In this document: positions 1 to 7,707 of the stretch, in pieces | How positions within the stretch are numbered: position 1 is the first letter of the stretch | Layout of the letters: each line of letters begins with the position of its first letter | Origin: Rhodobiaceae bacterium | Lineage (GTDB): Bacteria; Pseudomonadota; Alphaproteobacteria; Rhizobiales; Tepidamorphaceae | DNA length: 64,000 nt | Reading direction: 5' to 3' | Assembly (NCBI GenBank): GCA_020637855.1 | Contig: JACKJR010000008.1 | Location: 1 to 64,000 of the forward strand | Program-made: the position numbers and the translations under genes | The notes under the pieces: generated by a model | The model's input: the letters and a program-made list of their open reading frames with translations, nothing else | Told to the model about the DNA's origin: nothing | Database searches by the model: none

Positions 1-1079
1 TGGTCACCTTCATCGGCGGCCTGACGGCGTTCTTCGCGGCAACCGTGGGTCTCGTGCAGAACGACATCAAGCGCGTCATCGCATATTCGACCTGTTCACA
101 GCTTGGCTACATGTTCGTTGCTCTGGGTGTTGGCGCCTATGGAGTGGGCATCTTCCACCTGTTCACGCATGCCTTCTTCAAGGCGCTGCTGTTCCTTGGC
201 GCGGGTTCCGTGATCCATGCGGTTTCCGATGAACAGGACATGCGGCGCATGGGCGGGCTGTGGCGGCTGATCCCGCAGACCTACGCGATGATGCTGGTTG
301 GCACGCTGGCACTGACGGGCTTTCCGCTGACGGCGGGCTATTTCTCCAAGGACGCGATCATCGAGGCGGCCTTCGCAGGAGAGAACGCGGCTGCCAGCTT
401 TGCCTTCGTGATGACCGTGGTGGCGGCTGTTTTCACCTCGTTCTACTCGTGGCGGCTGGTGTTCATGACCTTCCATGGCAATCCGCGCGCCAGCCAGGAA
501 ACCATGAGCCATGTGCATGAATCGCCGCCGGTCATGACCGTGCCGCTGTTCATCCTTGCCGCAGGCGCGCTTCTGGCCGGTTTCGTCTTCAAGGACTACT
601 TCATCGGTCACGATCACGAGCATTTCTGGCATGGCGCGGTCTTCATGGGCGAAGACAACCACATCATGGAAGAGATGCATCACGTTCCGGCATGGGTGAT
701 CTACTCGCCCATGGTGGCGATGATCGTCGGATTCCTGACCGCGTATCTGTTCTACATCGCGCGCCCGTCGATCCCCGGCCAGCTCGCGTCCCAACATGAC
801 GTGCTGTACCGCTTCCTGCTCAACAAGTGGTATTTCGACGAAATCTACGATTTCCTGTTCGTCAAGCCTGCCAAGCGCTTCGGCCGCTTCCTGTGGAAGC
901 GTGGCGACGGCATGGTCATCGATGGGCTAGGCCCCGACGGGGTTGCCGCGCGCGTCGTCGACGTGACGAACAAGGTCGTCAAGCTGCAAAGCGGCTATCT
1001 CTATCACTATGCGTTCGCGATGCTGATCGGCGTCGCCGCGCTGATTACCTGGTACATGTTCGCAGGGGGCGCGCACTGA
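1..1079 (+). CDS. nuoL: NADH-quinone oxidoreductase subunit L, 3' part only
   Basis: This is the C-terminal part of the largest antiporter-like membrane subunit of respiratory complex I. The reading frame is open from base 3, so the start lies outside the window. About 358 residues are visible, against roughly 600-670 for the family. The visible part opens with the conserved antiporter stretch (DIKRVIAYSTCSQLGYM and the following FHLFTHAFFKALLFLGAGS). It continues through several membrane segments, a histidine-rich loop, the segment matching the long lateral helix of NuoL, and a final membrane helix. The stop codon overlaps the nuoM start as ATGA, which indicates translational coupling. Identification is very secure. 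Confidence 0.97.
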   Translation, partial: VTFIGGLTAFFAATVGLVQNDIKRVIAYSTCSQLGYMFVALGVGAYGVGIFHLFTHAFFKALLFLGAGSVIHAVSDEQDMRRMGGLWRLIPQTYAMMLVGTLALTGFPLTAGYFSKDAIIEAAFAGENAAASFAFVMTVVAAVFTSFYSWRLVFMTFHGNPRASQETMSHVHESPPVMTVPLFILAAGALLAGFVFKDYFIGHDHEHFWHGAVFMGEDNHIMEEMHHVPAWVIYSPMVAMIVGFLTAYLFYIARPSIPGQLASQHDVLYRFLLNKWYFDEIYDFLFVKPAKRFGRFLWKRGDGMVIDGLGPDGVAARVVDVTNKVVKLQSGYLYHYAFAMLIGVAALITWYMFAGGAH

Positions 1080-2602
1080 TGTCCGGCTGGCCGATCCTCT
1101 CGGTTGTCACGTTCCTGCCGCTTGTCGGCGCGCTGTTCGTCGCGCTCATTCGCGGCGACGATGAAATCGCGCGGCGCAACGCACGCTTCGTCGCGCTGTG
1201 GGCAACGCTGATCACCTTCTTCCTGTCGCTGCTGATCTGGATCTATTTCGATCCCGGCACCGAGGAGTTCCAGTTCGTCGAGGAAATGCCCTGGCTCGGT
1301 GGCGTCATCGCCTACCGCATGGGGGTCGACGGCATCTCGATGCTGTTCGTGATCCTGACGACGTTCCTGATGCCGTTCTGCATCCTGGCGAGCTGGGTTG
1401 CGGTGGAAAAGCGCGTCAAGGAATACATCATTGCCTTCCTCGTTCTGGAAACACTGATGATTGGCGTGTTCTGCGCGCTTGATCTGGTGCTGTTCTACCT
1501 GTTCTTCGAAGGCGGCCTGATCCCGATGTTCCTGATCATCGGTGTGTGGGGCGGGCAGCGGCGCGTCTATGCCAGCTACAAGTTCTTCCTCTACACGCTG
1601 CTTGGATCGGTGCTGATGTTGATCGCCATGATGGCGATGTATTACGAAGCCGGCACCACCAATATCGTGGAGCTGCTGGAGCACGACTTCCCGGCCAGCA
1701 TGCAGCCGTGGCTTTGGGTCGCGTTCTTCGCCTCTTTCGCGGTGAAGATGCCGATGTGGCCGGTGCACACCTGGCTGCCCGATGCGCACGTCGAGGCGCC
1801 GACCGCTGGGTCGGTGATCCTGGCCGGCATCCTGCTGAAGATGGGCGGCTACGGGTTCCTGCGCTTCTCGCTGCCGATGTTCCCGCTGGCGTCGGACATG
1901 TTCGCACCTCTGGTCTTCACGCTCAGCGTCGTTGCCATCATCTACACTTCGCTGGTGGCGCTGATGCAGGAGGACATCAAGAAGCTGATCGCCTATTCCT
2001 CCGTTGCCCATATGGGCTTCGTGACCATGGGCATCTTCACCGGAACCATGCAGGGCATCCATGGCGGTCTGTTCCAGATGCTGTCGCACGGCATCGTGTC
2101 GGGAGCGCTGTTCCTTTGCGTGGGCGTTGTCTACGACCGCATGCATACCCGCGAGATCGCCGCCTATGGCGGTTTGGTGAACCGCATGCCGCTCTATGCC
2201 GCAGCTTTCATGGTCTTCACCATGGCCAATGTCGGCCTGCCTGGTACCAGCGGTTTCGTCGGCGAATTCCTGACACTGCTGGCGGCATTCGAGACCAACA
2301 CCTGGATCGCGTTTTTCGCGACGTCCGGCGTCATTCTGTCGGCGGGCTATGCGTTGTGGCTCTACCGGCGCGTGATTTTCGGTGTGCTTGACAAGGACAG
2401 CTTGAAGTCGATCCTCGACATCGATCGCCGCGAAATCGCTATTCTTGCACCGCTGGTTTTGCTGACGATCCTGTTCGGTGTCTATCCGGCGCCGATTCTC
2501 GATGTCACAGCGGTGTCGGTTGAACATCTTTCGAAGAGTTACTCTGATGCGCTGGCTGCTGCGCAGGCCGTGATGCAAACGGCCGGTCTCGGCGCGCAGT
2601 AG
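1079..2602 (+). CDS. nuoM: NADH-quinone oxidoreductase subunit M
   Basis: A 507-residue proton-pumping antiporter-like subunit of complex I in the inner membrane. The ATG is chosen because it overlaps the nuoL stop by one base (ATGA) and gives the usual length. The residues expected in the proton channel are present: Glu144 (LFFEGGLIPM), Lys223 (FAVKMPMWPVHTWLPDAH) and Lys254 (GILLKMGGYG). The Proton_antipo_M core includes AYSSVAHMGFVTMGIF. There are about 14 hydrophobic segments. It sits between nuoL and nuoN in the canonical order and must be cotranscribed with them. Confidence 0.98.
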   Translation: MSGWPILSVVTFLPLVGALFVALIRGDDEIARRNARFVALWATLITFFLSLLIWIYFDPGTEEFQFVEEMPWLGGVIAYRMGVDGISMLFVILTTFLMPFCILASWVAVEKRVKEYIIAFLVLETLMIGVFCALDLVLFYLFFEGGLIPMFLIIGVWGGQRRVYASYKFFLYTLLGSVLMLIAMMAMYYEAGTTNIVELLEHDFPASMQPWLWVAFFASFAVKMPMWPVHTWLPDAHVEAPTAGSVILAGILLKMGGYGFLRFSLPMFPLASDMFAPLVFTLSVVAIIYTSLVALMQEDIKKLIAYSSVAHMGFVTMGIFTGTMQGIHGGLFQMLSHGIVSGALFLCVGVVYDRMHTREIAAYGGLVNRMPLYAAAFMVFTMANVGLPGTSGFVGEFLTLLAAFETNTWIAFFATSGVILSAGYALWLYRRVIFGVLDKDSLKSILDIDRREIAILAPLVLLTILFGVYPAPILDVTAVSVEHLSKSYSDALAAAQAVMQTAGLGAQ

Positions 2603-2618
2603 GTGAGGTGGACTGGAT

Positions 2619-4064
2619 ATGGACTTGATGACCTTCACCTCTGACACGCTTGTCGCTTTCAGCCCGGAAATCCTTCTGGCTGTTGGCGCCATGGTGCTGC
2701 TGATGATCGGTGCTTTCCGAGACGATGGCGCGCTTGGTGTCGTTACCGGCGGTGCGATTGCGCTGATCGTGACCACGCTGGCGCTCGTTCATGTCGTGCC
2801 GTCCGACGGTTTACGCCTGTTCGGCAACTCGATCATCCTCGACGGTTTTGCAAAGTTCCTGAAAACCCTGACGCTTATCGGCTCTGCTGCAGCTGTGATC
2901 ATGTCGATCGACTGGATGCGATCAGCGCGGATGGACCGGTTCGAATATCCGGTGCTGATCGTGCTGGCGACACTCGGAATGATGATCATGATCTCGGCCG
3001 GAGACCTGATCGCGCTCTACATGGGTATCGAACTTCAGAGCCTGGCTTTGTATGTCGTTGCCTCGATCCAGCGGGATTCGACCCGTTCCACCGAGGCGGG
3101 CCTGAAATATTTCGCGCTTGGTGCGCTGTCGTCGGGCATGCTGCTTTATGGCTGCTCGCTGATCTACGGCTTCTCCGGCACGATCGAGCTTGCCAAGATC
3201 GCGACGCTTGCCGGGCATGGCGAAGCCTCCGTTGGTCTCGTTTTCGGGCTTGTCTTCCTGATTGCGGGGCTTGCCTTCAAGGTCTCGGCGGTTCCGTTCC
3301 ACATGTGGACGCCGGACGTTTATGAAGGCGCGCCGACGCCTGTGACGGCGTTCTTTGCATCCGCCCCGAAAATTGCCGGCATGGCGGTCTTTGTGCGCGC
3401 GATGATTTCCGGCTTCCCGACGATGACGCCGGAATGGCAGCAGGTGATTGTTTTCGTCTCGATTGCCTCCATGGTGCTGGGCGCTTTCGCGGCCATCGGC
3501 CAGCGCAACATCAAACGGCTGATGGCCTATTCCTCGATCGGCCACATGGGTTATGCGCTGGTAGGGCTGGCGTCGGGCAGCGAATCCGGCGTGAAGGGCG
3601 TCATCATCTATCTGACGCTCTATCTTGCCATGACGCTGGGCACGTTTGCCTGCATTCTCGCGATGCGCCGCAATGATGCCGCCGTTGAGGAAATCGACGA
3701 CCTCGCAGGCCTTTCGCGCAACAGCCCGCTGATGGCCTTCGTGCTGGCGATGCTGCTGTTTTCGCTTGCCGGCATCCCGCCGCTTGCCGGTTTCTTCGCC
3801 AAGTTCTACGTGTTCCTGGCAGCCGTCGAGGCGGGGCTCTATCCGCTTGCGGTGATCGGTGTCGTGGCCAGCGTGGTTGGCGCCTACTACTACCTGCGCA
3901 TCGTCAAGATCATCTATTTCGACGAACCCGCACCGGCCTTCGACAAGATGTCGGGTGAACTGGCAACCGTGCTTGCCGTCAGCGGTGTCGTCGTGATCCT
4001 GTTCTTCGTCTATCCGGGGCCGCTAGTCTCTGCGGCAACGGCTGCGGCAAAGGCGCTGTTCTGA
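2619..4064 (+). CDS. nuoN: NADH-quinone oxidoreductase subunit N
   Basis: A 481-residue third antiporter-like subunit of complex I, usual length for the family. Typical segments are IALYMGIELQSLALYV with its buried Glu, GLAFKVSAVPFHMWTPDVYEG with the channel Lys, and FASAPKIAGMA. It starts 16 bases after nuoM with a purine-rich ribosome binding site (GTGAGGTGG). It is the last nuo gene here and its stop overlaps the likely birA start. Very secure. Confidence 0.98.
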   Translation: MDLMTFTSDTLVAFSPEILLAVGAMVLLMIGAFRDDGALGVVTGGAIALIVTTLALVHVVPSDGLRLFGNSIILDGFAKFLKTLTLIGSAAAVIMSIDWMRSARMDRFEYPVLIVLATLGMMIMISAGDLIALYMGIELQSLALYVVASIQRDSTRSTEAGLKYFALGALSSGMLLYGCSLIYGFSGTIELAKIATLAGHGEASVGLVFGLVFLIAGLAFKVSAVPFHMWTPDVYEGAPTPVTAFFASAPKIAGMAVFVRAMISGFPTMTPEWQQVIVFVSIASMVLGAFAAIGQRNIKRLMAYSSIGHMGYALVGLASGSESGVKGVIIYLTLYLAMTLGTFACILAMRRNDAAVEEIDDLAGLSRNSPLMAFVLAMLLFSLAGIPPLAGFFAKFYVFLAAVEAGLYPLAVIGVVASVVGAYYYLRIVKIIYFDEPAPAFDKMSGELATVLAVSGVVVILFFVYPGPLVSAATAAAKALF

Positions 4065-4840
4065 ACACGAACACGATTGCTCATGAAACAGCCGCTGGAA
4101 ACTTTGCGGTCATCCGGCTGGAGAGCGTCGATTCCACCAACGCGGAAGCACGCCGGCACATAGCCGTTGGCGCAACCGGCGTGTGGGTCGTTGCCGGACG
4201 TCAGACGCAGGGACGCGGACGCAGGGCGCGCGCCTGGGTGTCGGAACCTGGAAACCTTTACGCAAGCCATGCTTTCAGACCGGATTGTGCGCCTGGCCGG
4301 CTGGGGGAATACGCGTTCGTCGCGGCGCTGGCACTGTATGACGCGGTGTGCGTCGTGTGCCCTGCCGCGGGATCGCATATCGCGCTGAAATGGCCGAACG
4401 ACCTGATCGCGGTTGATGGCAAGCTGTCGGGTATCCTACTTGAAAGTGAAAGCGGGGGTGCGGGACAGGCGCTGCTGCTCACGATCGGATGGGGCGTGAA
4501 TTGCCGCCATCATCCAGAAGGCGGGGACTATCCTGCGACCGATTTCGCAAGTCTCGGTTTCGATGTTGCTCCGCAAGTCCTGTTTGATGCCTTGCGGGGC
4601 GCGTTCGAACGCCATGCCCGTATCTTGCGGGAAGATGGCATGGCTGCCATCCGGCAGGCGTGGCTTGCGCATGCGCGCGGGGTTGGACAAAGCATTACCG
4701 TGCGTCTCGAGGACCGGACGCTGGAGGGGACCTTCCGCGATCTGGATGTCGACGGGCGGCTGATACTGGAGCAACCAGACGGATCGCGTATGAAGATTTC
4801 GACAGGAGACGTGTTCTTTCCAGGCCGGGCAGGGCGGTAA
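4061..4840 (+). CDS. birA: Biotin--[acetyl-CoA-carboxylase] ligase, probable CTG start
   Basis: Group I biotin protein ligase without the N-terminal DNA-binding domain: it attaches biotin to the acetyl-CoA carboxylase carrier protein. Motifs seen are ESVDSTNAEA, the biotinyl-AMP loop GRQTQGRGRRARAW, LKWPNDLI, KLSGILLE and GVNCR, followed by the small C-terminal SH3-like domain. The conserved N-terminal strand and STN motif lie upstream of the first GTG (4181), so that GTG cannot be the true start. In this frame no ATG, GTG or TTG lies near the required site. The CTG at 4061 overlaps the nuoN stop as CTGA and gives 259 residues; ATT at 4076 is the only other option. Location after nuoN is common in rhizobia. 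Confidence 0.9.
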   Translation: MNTNTIAHETAAGNFAVIRLESVDSTNAEARRHIAVGATGVWVVAGRQTQGRGRRARAWVSEPGNLYASHAFRPDCAPGRLGEYAFVAALALYDAVCVVCPAAGSHIALKWPNDLIAVDGKLSGILLESESGGAGQALLLTIGWGVNCRHHPEGGDYPATDFASLGFDVAPQVLFDALRGAFERHARILREDGMAAIRQAWLAHARGVGQSITVRLEDRTLEGTFRDLDVDGRLILEQPDGSRMKISTGDVFFPGRAGR

Positions 4841-4843
4841 ACC

Positions 4844-6508
4844 ATGACTGACGAACTGGTTTTCGTTCCCTTGGGCGGGCTTGGCGAGATCGGGATGAAT
4901 CTCGGTCTCTACGGCTATGGGCCGAGCCACAACCGGCGCTGGCTGATGGTCGATTGCGGGATCGGCTTTGCCGATGCGGCATCCATGCCCGGCATCGATG
5001 TCGTCATGGCCGACACCTCCTTCATCGAGGAGGAGCGCGGATCACTTGAGGCAATTGTGCTGACGCACGCGCACGAGGACCATTTCGGCGCGCTGCCGGA
5101 CTTGTGGCCACGCTTCAAGGTCCCTGTCTACGCAACGGCCTTCACCGCCGCCTTGCTGGAAGCCAAGATCGCCGGCGAGAGCGGTACAAGGAAGGTTCCG
5201 GTCAAGGTCGTGCCGCTTGGCGGCAAGGTGGAAGCCGGGCCTTTCTCGATCGAGTTCATCACCGTCGCTCATTCGATTCCCGAGCCCAACGCTCTGGCGA
5301 TCACCACAAAGCTTGGCACGGTGATCCATTCCGGCGACTGGAAAATCGATCCCGATCCCGTCATCGGCGGGCCGATCGACGAGGCCCGCTTGCGGGCGAT
5401 CGGGGCTGAGGGCTGCCGGGCTCTTGTCTGCGATTCCACCAACGCCATGCGCGAAGGCGTTTCCCCATCCGAGGCCGGTGTGGCCGAAACGCTAAAAGAG
5501 CTGATAGCGAAAGCGCCGAAACGCGTTGCGGTCACCTGCTTTGCCTCCAACCTTGCACGCATCCGTTCGGTGGCCGAGGCCGCGGTTGCGGCGGACCGCA
5601 ATGTCGTGGTTGTGGGCCGTGCGATGCACAGGGTGATTTCCGTCGGCCGGGAACTCGGGATGCTGGACGGTTTGCCGGCATTTCTCGACGACAGCCAGTA
5701 CGGCTATCTGCCGCGCGACAAGGTCGTGCTGCTGTGCACCGGAAGCCAGGGCGAGCCACGCGCGGCGATGACCCGGATTGCGGCAGGCAAGCATCCGACC
5801 ATCGAGCTTTCACCCGGCGATCAGGTCATCTATTCCGCCCGCCAGATTCCCGGAAATGAGAAGTCCGTTGGCACCGTGCTCAATGGATTGATACGGGATG
5901 GTATCGAGGTGCTGGACGACCGGAGCGGGCTTGTGCATGTGTCCGGCCATCCGCGCCGCGGCGAACTGGTCCAGCTATTCGACTGGCTGAAGCCGCAAGT
6001 CATGGTGCCGGCGCATGGAGAGGCAATGCATATGGCCGCCAATGCCGATCTTGCGCGTGAGGCCGGTATTCCGGAAGTCGTGTCGGGGTTCAATGGGGAC
6101 ATGATCCGCCTTGTGCCGGGGCCGGCTGCCAAAATCGACGAGGTGCGCTCCGGCCGCGTCGTCAGAGACGGACAAGTCATCCTGGATGCTGACAACGAGG
6201 CTCTCAAGGAGCGGCGGCGGCTCGCCTTTGCCGGCCTGGTCTGCGTGGCTTTCGGGATGGAGGAAAACGGCGACATCGGCGGCGATATCGAAGTGGAACT
6301 GGCCGGTGTTCCCGAGACGGGCATCGACGATGCCGATATTGCCGACCTCGTTTTGGATGCGGTGGAGGAAACCGTTTTATCCATGCCGCCCAAGCGCCGC
6401 AGGCGGGTCGAAGACGTGCGCGAGAGCGTTCGCCGCGCCGTCAGGCGTCAGGTCGAGATACACTGGGGCAAGAAGCCGCGTGTACAGGTGTTTATCATCG
6501 AACTATAG
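4844..6508 (+). CDS. rnj: Ribonuclease J
   Basis: A 554-residue metallo-beta-lactamase/beta-CASP ribonuclease with endo- and 5'-3' exonuclease activity on RNA in the family. The zinc motif is intact: His75-x-His77-x-Asp79-His80 (LTHAHEDHFGALPD), then His144 and Asp166 (VIHSGDW). The beta-CASP region contains CTGSQGEPRAAM and VHVSGHPRRGELVQL, and VPAHGEAMHM carries the late metal-site His. A C-terminal domain of about 100 residues follows, as in full-length RNase J. It starts 3 bases after birA, so it is cotranscribed with it. The gene symbol is by family and no paralogue is visible here. Confidence 0.96.
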   Translation: MTDELVFVPLGGLGEIGMNLGLYGYGPSHNRRWLMVDCGIGFADAASMPGIDVVMADTSFIEEERGSLEAIVLTHAHEDHFGALPDLWPRFKVPVYATAFTAALLEAKIAGESGTRKVPVKVVPLGGKVEAGPFSIEFITVAHSIPEPNALAITTKLGTVIHSGDWKIDPDPVIGGPIDEARLRAIGAEGCRALVCDSTNAMREGVSPSEAGVAETLKELIAKAPKRVAVTCFASNLARIRSVAEAAVAADRNVVVVGRAMHRVISVGRELGMLDGLPAFLDDSQYGYLPRDKVVLLCTGSQGEPRAAMTRIAAGKHPTIELSPGDQVIYSARQIPGNEKSVGTVLNGLIRDGIEVLDDRSGLVHVSGHPRRGELVQLFDWLKPQVMVPAHGEAMHMAANADLAREAGIPEVVSGFNGDMIRLVPGPAAKIDEVRSGRVVRDGQVILDADNEALKERRRLAFAGLVCVAFGMEENGDIGGDIEVELAGVPETGIDDADIADLVLDAVEETVLSMPPKRRRRVEDVRESVRRAVRRQVEIHWGKKPRVQVFIIEL

Positions 6509-6536
6509 CGGCGTATCCGCAAGCGGGAGTAAAGAC

Positions 6537-6941
6537 ATGATCGGACGTCTCAACCATGTGGCGATAGCCGTGCCGGACATCGCAAAGGCTGCAGCCATGT
6601 ATCGCGATACGCTCGGTGCCGATGTTTCCGAGAAGGTGCCGCAGCCGGACCATGGTGTCAGCACCGTGTTCATCAACTTGCCGAACACCAAAATCGAGCT
6701 TCTGGAGCCGCTTGGGGAGGGTTCGCCAATCGCGAAGTTTCTTGAGCGCAATGGCGACGGCGGTGTCCACCACATCTGCTATGAGGTCGATGATATCCTG
6801 GCCGCGCGCGACAAGCTGACGGCCGATGGCGCGCGGGTATTGGGTTCCGGCGAACCGAAAATCGGGGCACATGGCAAGCCGGTGCTGTTTCTGCACCCTA
6901 AGGACTTTTGCGGCACGCTTGTGGAACTGGAGCAGGCCTAA
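6537..6941 (+). CDS. mce: Methylmalonyl-CoA epimerase
   Basis: A 134-residue vicinal-oxygen-chelate protein that interconverts (R)- and (S)-methylmalonyl-CoA on the route from propionyl-CoA to succinyl-CoA. Metal ligands of the family are visible: His7 (RLNHVAIAV), His78/79 (GGVHHICYEV) and Glu130 (TLVELEQ). PVLFLHPKDFCGTLVELE is the typical C-terminus. The ATG at 6537 is preceded by GGGAG at good spacing. It begins 28 bases after the RNase J gene and is probably part of that transcript. Confidence 0.95.
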   Translation: MIGRLNHVAIAVPDIAKAAAMYRDTLGADVSEKVPQPDHGVSTVFINLPNTKIELLEPLGEGSPIAKFLERNGDGGVHHICYEVDDILAARDKLTADGARVLGSGEPKIGAHGKPVLFLHPKDFCGTLVELEQA

Positions 6942-6944
6942 CAA

Positions 6945-6987
6945 GCAATTCCAGGAAAAGTGTAAGCGGTTTTCCGTCCGGAATTGC
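6945..6987. repeat. Palindromic intergenic repeat, copy 1
   Basis: A 43-base hairpin element starting 3 bases after the mce stop. The outer arms GCAATTCC and GGAATTGC are perfect complements. An inner stem GGAAAA/TTTTCC is separated from them by one base on the left and four on the right, and the apical loop is GTGTAAGCGG. From memory, closely similar elements are scattered between genes in many Hyphomicrobiales. Its role is unknown; it may affect mRNA 3' ends. A second copy starts 57 bases further on. Confidence 0.85.
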
Positions 6988-7001
6988 GTTTAGGAAAGAG
7001 A

Positions 7002-7044
7002 GCGATTCCAGGAAAAGTGTAAGCGGTTTTCCGTCCGGAATTGC
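7002..7044. repeat. Palindromic intergenic repeat, copy 2
   Basis: Second copy of the element at 6945, in the same orientation. The 41 bases from ATTCCAGG to GGAATTGCG (7005-7045) are identical to copy 1. The left arm reads GCGATTCC instead of GCAATTCC, so one A-T pair becomes a possible G-U pair, which keeps the hairpin in RNA. It ends 19 bases before the DUF1467 start and so lies in that gene's leader. Confidence 0.85.
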
Positions 7045-7063
7045 GCAAAAGGATTGAAGCCCG

Positions 7064-7339
7064 ATGTCGATTACCAGTTCGCTTGCGATCTATTTCATCG
7101 TGTGGTGGCTGACGCTGTTCGCCGTGCTGCCGTTCGGCGTGCGTACACAGGCCGAATCGGGGGAGGTGGTGCCCGGCAGCCCGGAAAGCGCTCCGGCGAA
7201 GTTCCGGATTGTGCGCACTTTCGCAATCACAACCGTGGTGTCGGCCGTAATCTTTGCGGGGATATACTGGTTGCTGACGTCAGGCAGGTATACGCTTGAC
7301 GACATTCCCTTTCTGCCGCGGCCTGTGCCGCTTACCTAG
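7064..7339 (+). CDS. DUF1467 family small membrane protein
   Basis: A 91-residue protein with two predicted membrane helices (about residues 5-26 and 52-71). It shows the family hallmarks WWLTLFAVLPFGVRTQ near the N-terminus and RTFAITTVVSAVIFAGIYWL before the tail. DUF1467 proteins are common in alphaproteobacteria next to mce and proS, as here, but have no known function. The ATG at 7064 lies downstream of the twin hairpin repeat. The family assignment is confident; the role is unknown. Confidence 0.9.
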   Translation: MSITSSLAIYFIVWWLTLFAVLPFGVRTQAESGEVVPGSPESAPAKFRIVRTFAITTVVSAVIFAGIYWLLTSGRYTLDDIPFLPRPVPLT

Positions 7340-7359
7340 GCGCGTTTCCACCGCAGGGT

Positions 7360-7393
7360 AAAAACAAAAAAGCAAGGCCCTTGGAGCCTTGCT
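7360..7393 (-). terminator. Rho-independent terminator, strong on the minus strand
   Basis: A perfect 8-bp stem AGCAAGGC (7371-7378) / GCCTTGCT (7386-7393) with loop CCTTGGA is flanked on the left by an A-tract (7360-7371). Read on the minus strand this is a GC-rich hairpin followed by a long U-tract, a textbook intrinsic terminator. Read on the plus strand it lacks a U-tract, so it is only a weak candidate end for the DUF1467 transcript. No convincing minus-strand gene lies to the right, which makes this terminator an orphan. Confidence 0.7.
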
Positions 7394-7467
7394 TCATGAA
7401 AGGTCCGCAATTTATTGCGGGCGAGGGGCTGTTTCAGTGCATTGTTGCCCGTTCGCCGCATGCGCAA

Positions 7468-7563
7468 GCCCTTAAGGGCATTGTCAGAAAACGTCTCCTC
7501 CCGAGACTTGGACCGCTCTCCAAAGCGCATGGAGCGAAAAACACTGCCGCTCCTTCTTTTCTT
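7468..7563 (+). ncRNA. Possible small RNA with a CTCCTCCC loop
   Basis: Between DUF1467 and proS lie three hairpins in a row on the plus strand. They are GCCCTTAAGGGC (7468-7479), GTCTC-CTCCC-GAGAC (7493-7507) and a terminator-like hairpin (7531-7563). The middle hairpin exposes CTCCTCCC, complementary to ribosome binding sites. Anti-Shine-Dalgarno loops of this kind are typical of several alphaproteobacterial trans-acting small RNAs. No promoter stands out, so the 5' end is unknown. The same region could be transcribed on the minus strand, ending at the terminator near 7370. Proposed from structure only. Confidence 0.35.
7531..7563 (+). terminator. Rho-independent terminator candidate
   Basis: Stem GGAGCG (7531-7536) / CGCTCC (7548-7553) with an 11-base loop, followed directly by TTCTTTTCTT. 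This fits an intrinsic terminator on the plus strand about 145 bases upstream of proS. It would end either read-through from DUF1467 or a small RNA made from this gap. Confidence 0.55.
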
Positions 7564-7707
7564 GTACCCGCCATGATACCTGCAAACCTCACTATTTCAA
7601 GGTAAACCTTCATGTTTGGTGCGACGGACTTGTGTTTTTCTCCCGGTTCGGCTTTGTGTGGCGCAAAATGAAGCACATTCTAGACAATTCAGGGCTGTGA
7701 AACGACC

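Noticed and set aside
1007..2776. Open frame of 589 codons antisense to nuoM
   Set aside because: It mirrors a clear complex I gene, is very rich in His, Arg and Gln, and crosses the nuoM-nuoN boundary without any gene-like signal.
7336..7676. Minus-strand small open frames between DUF1467 and proS
   Set aside because: One runs straight through the minus-strand terminator and neither resembles a protein family. The structured RNA explanation fits the region better.
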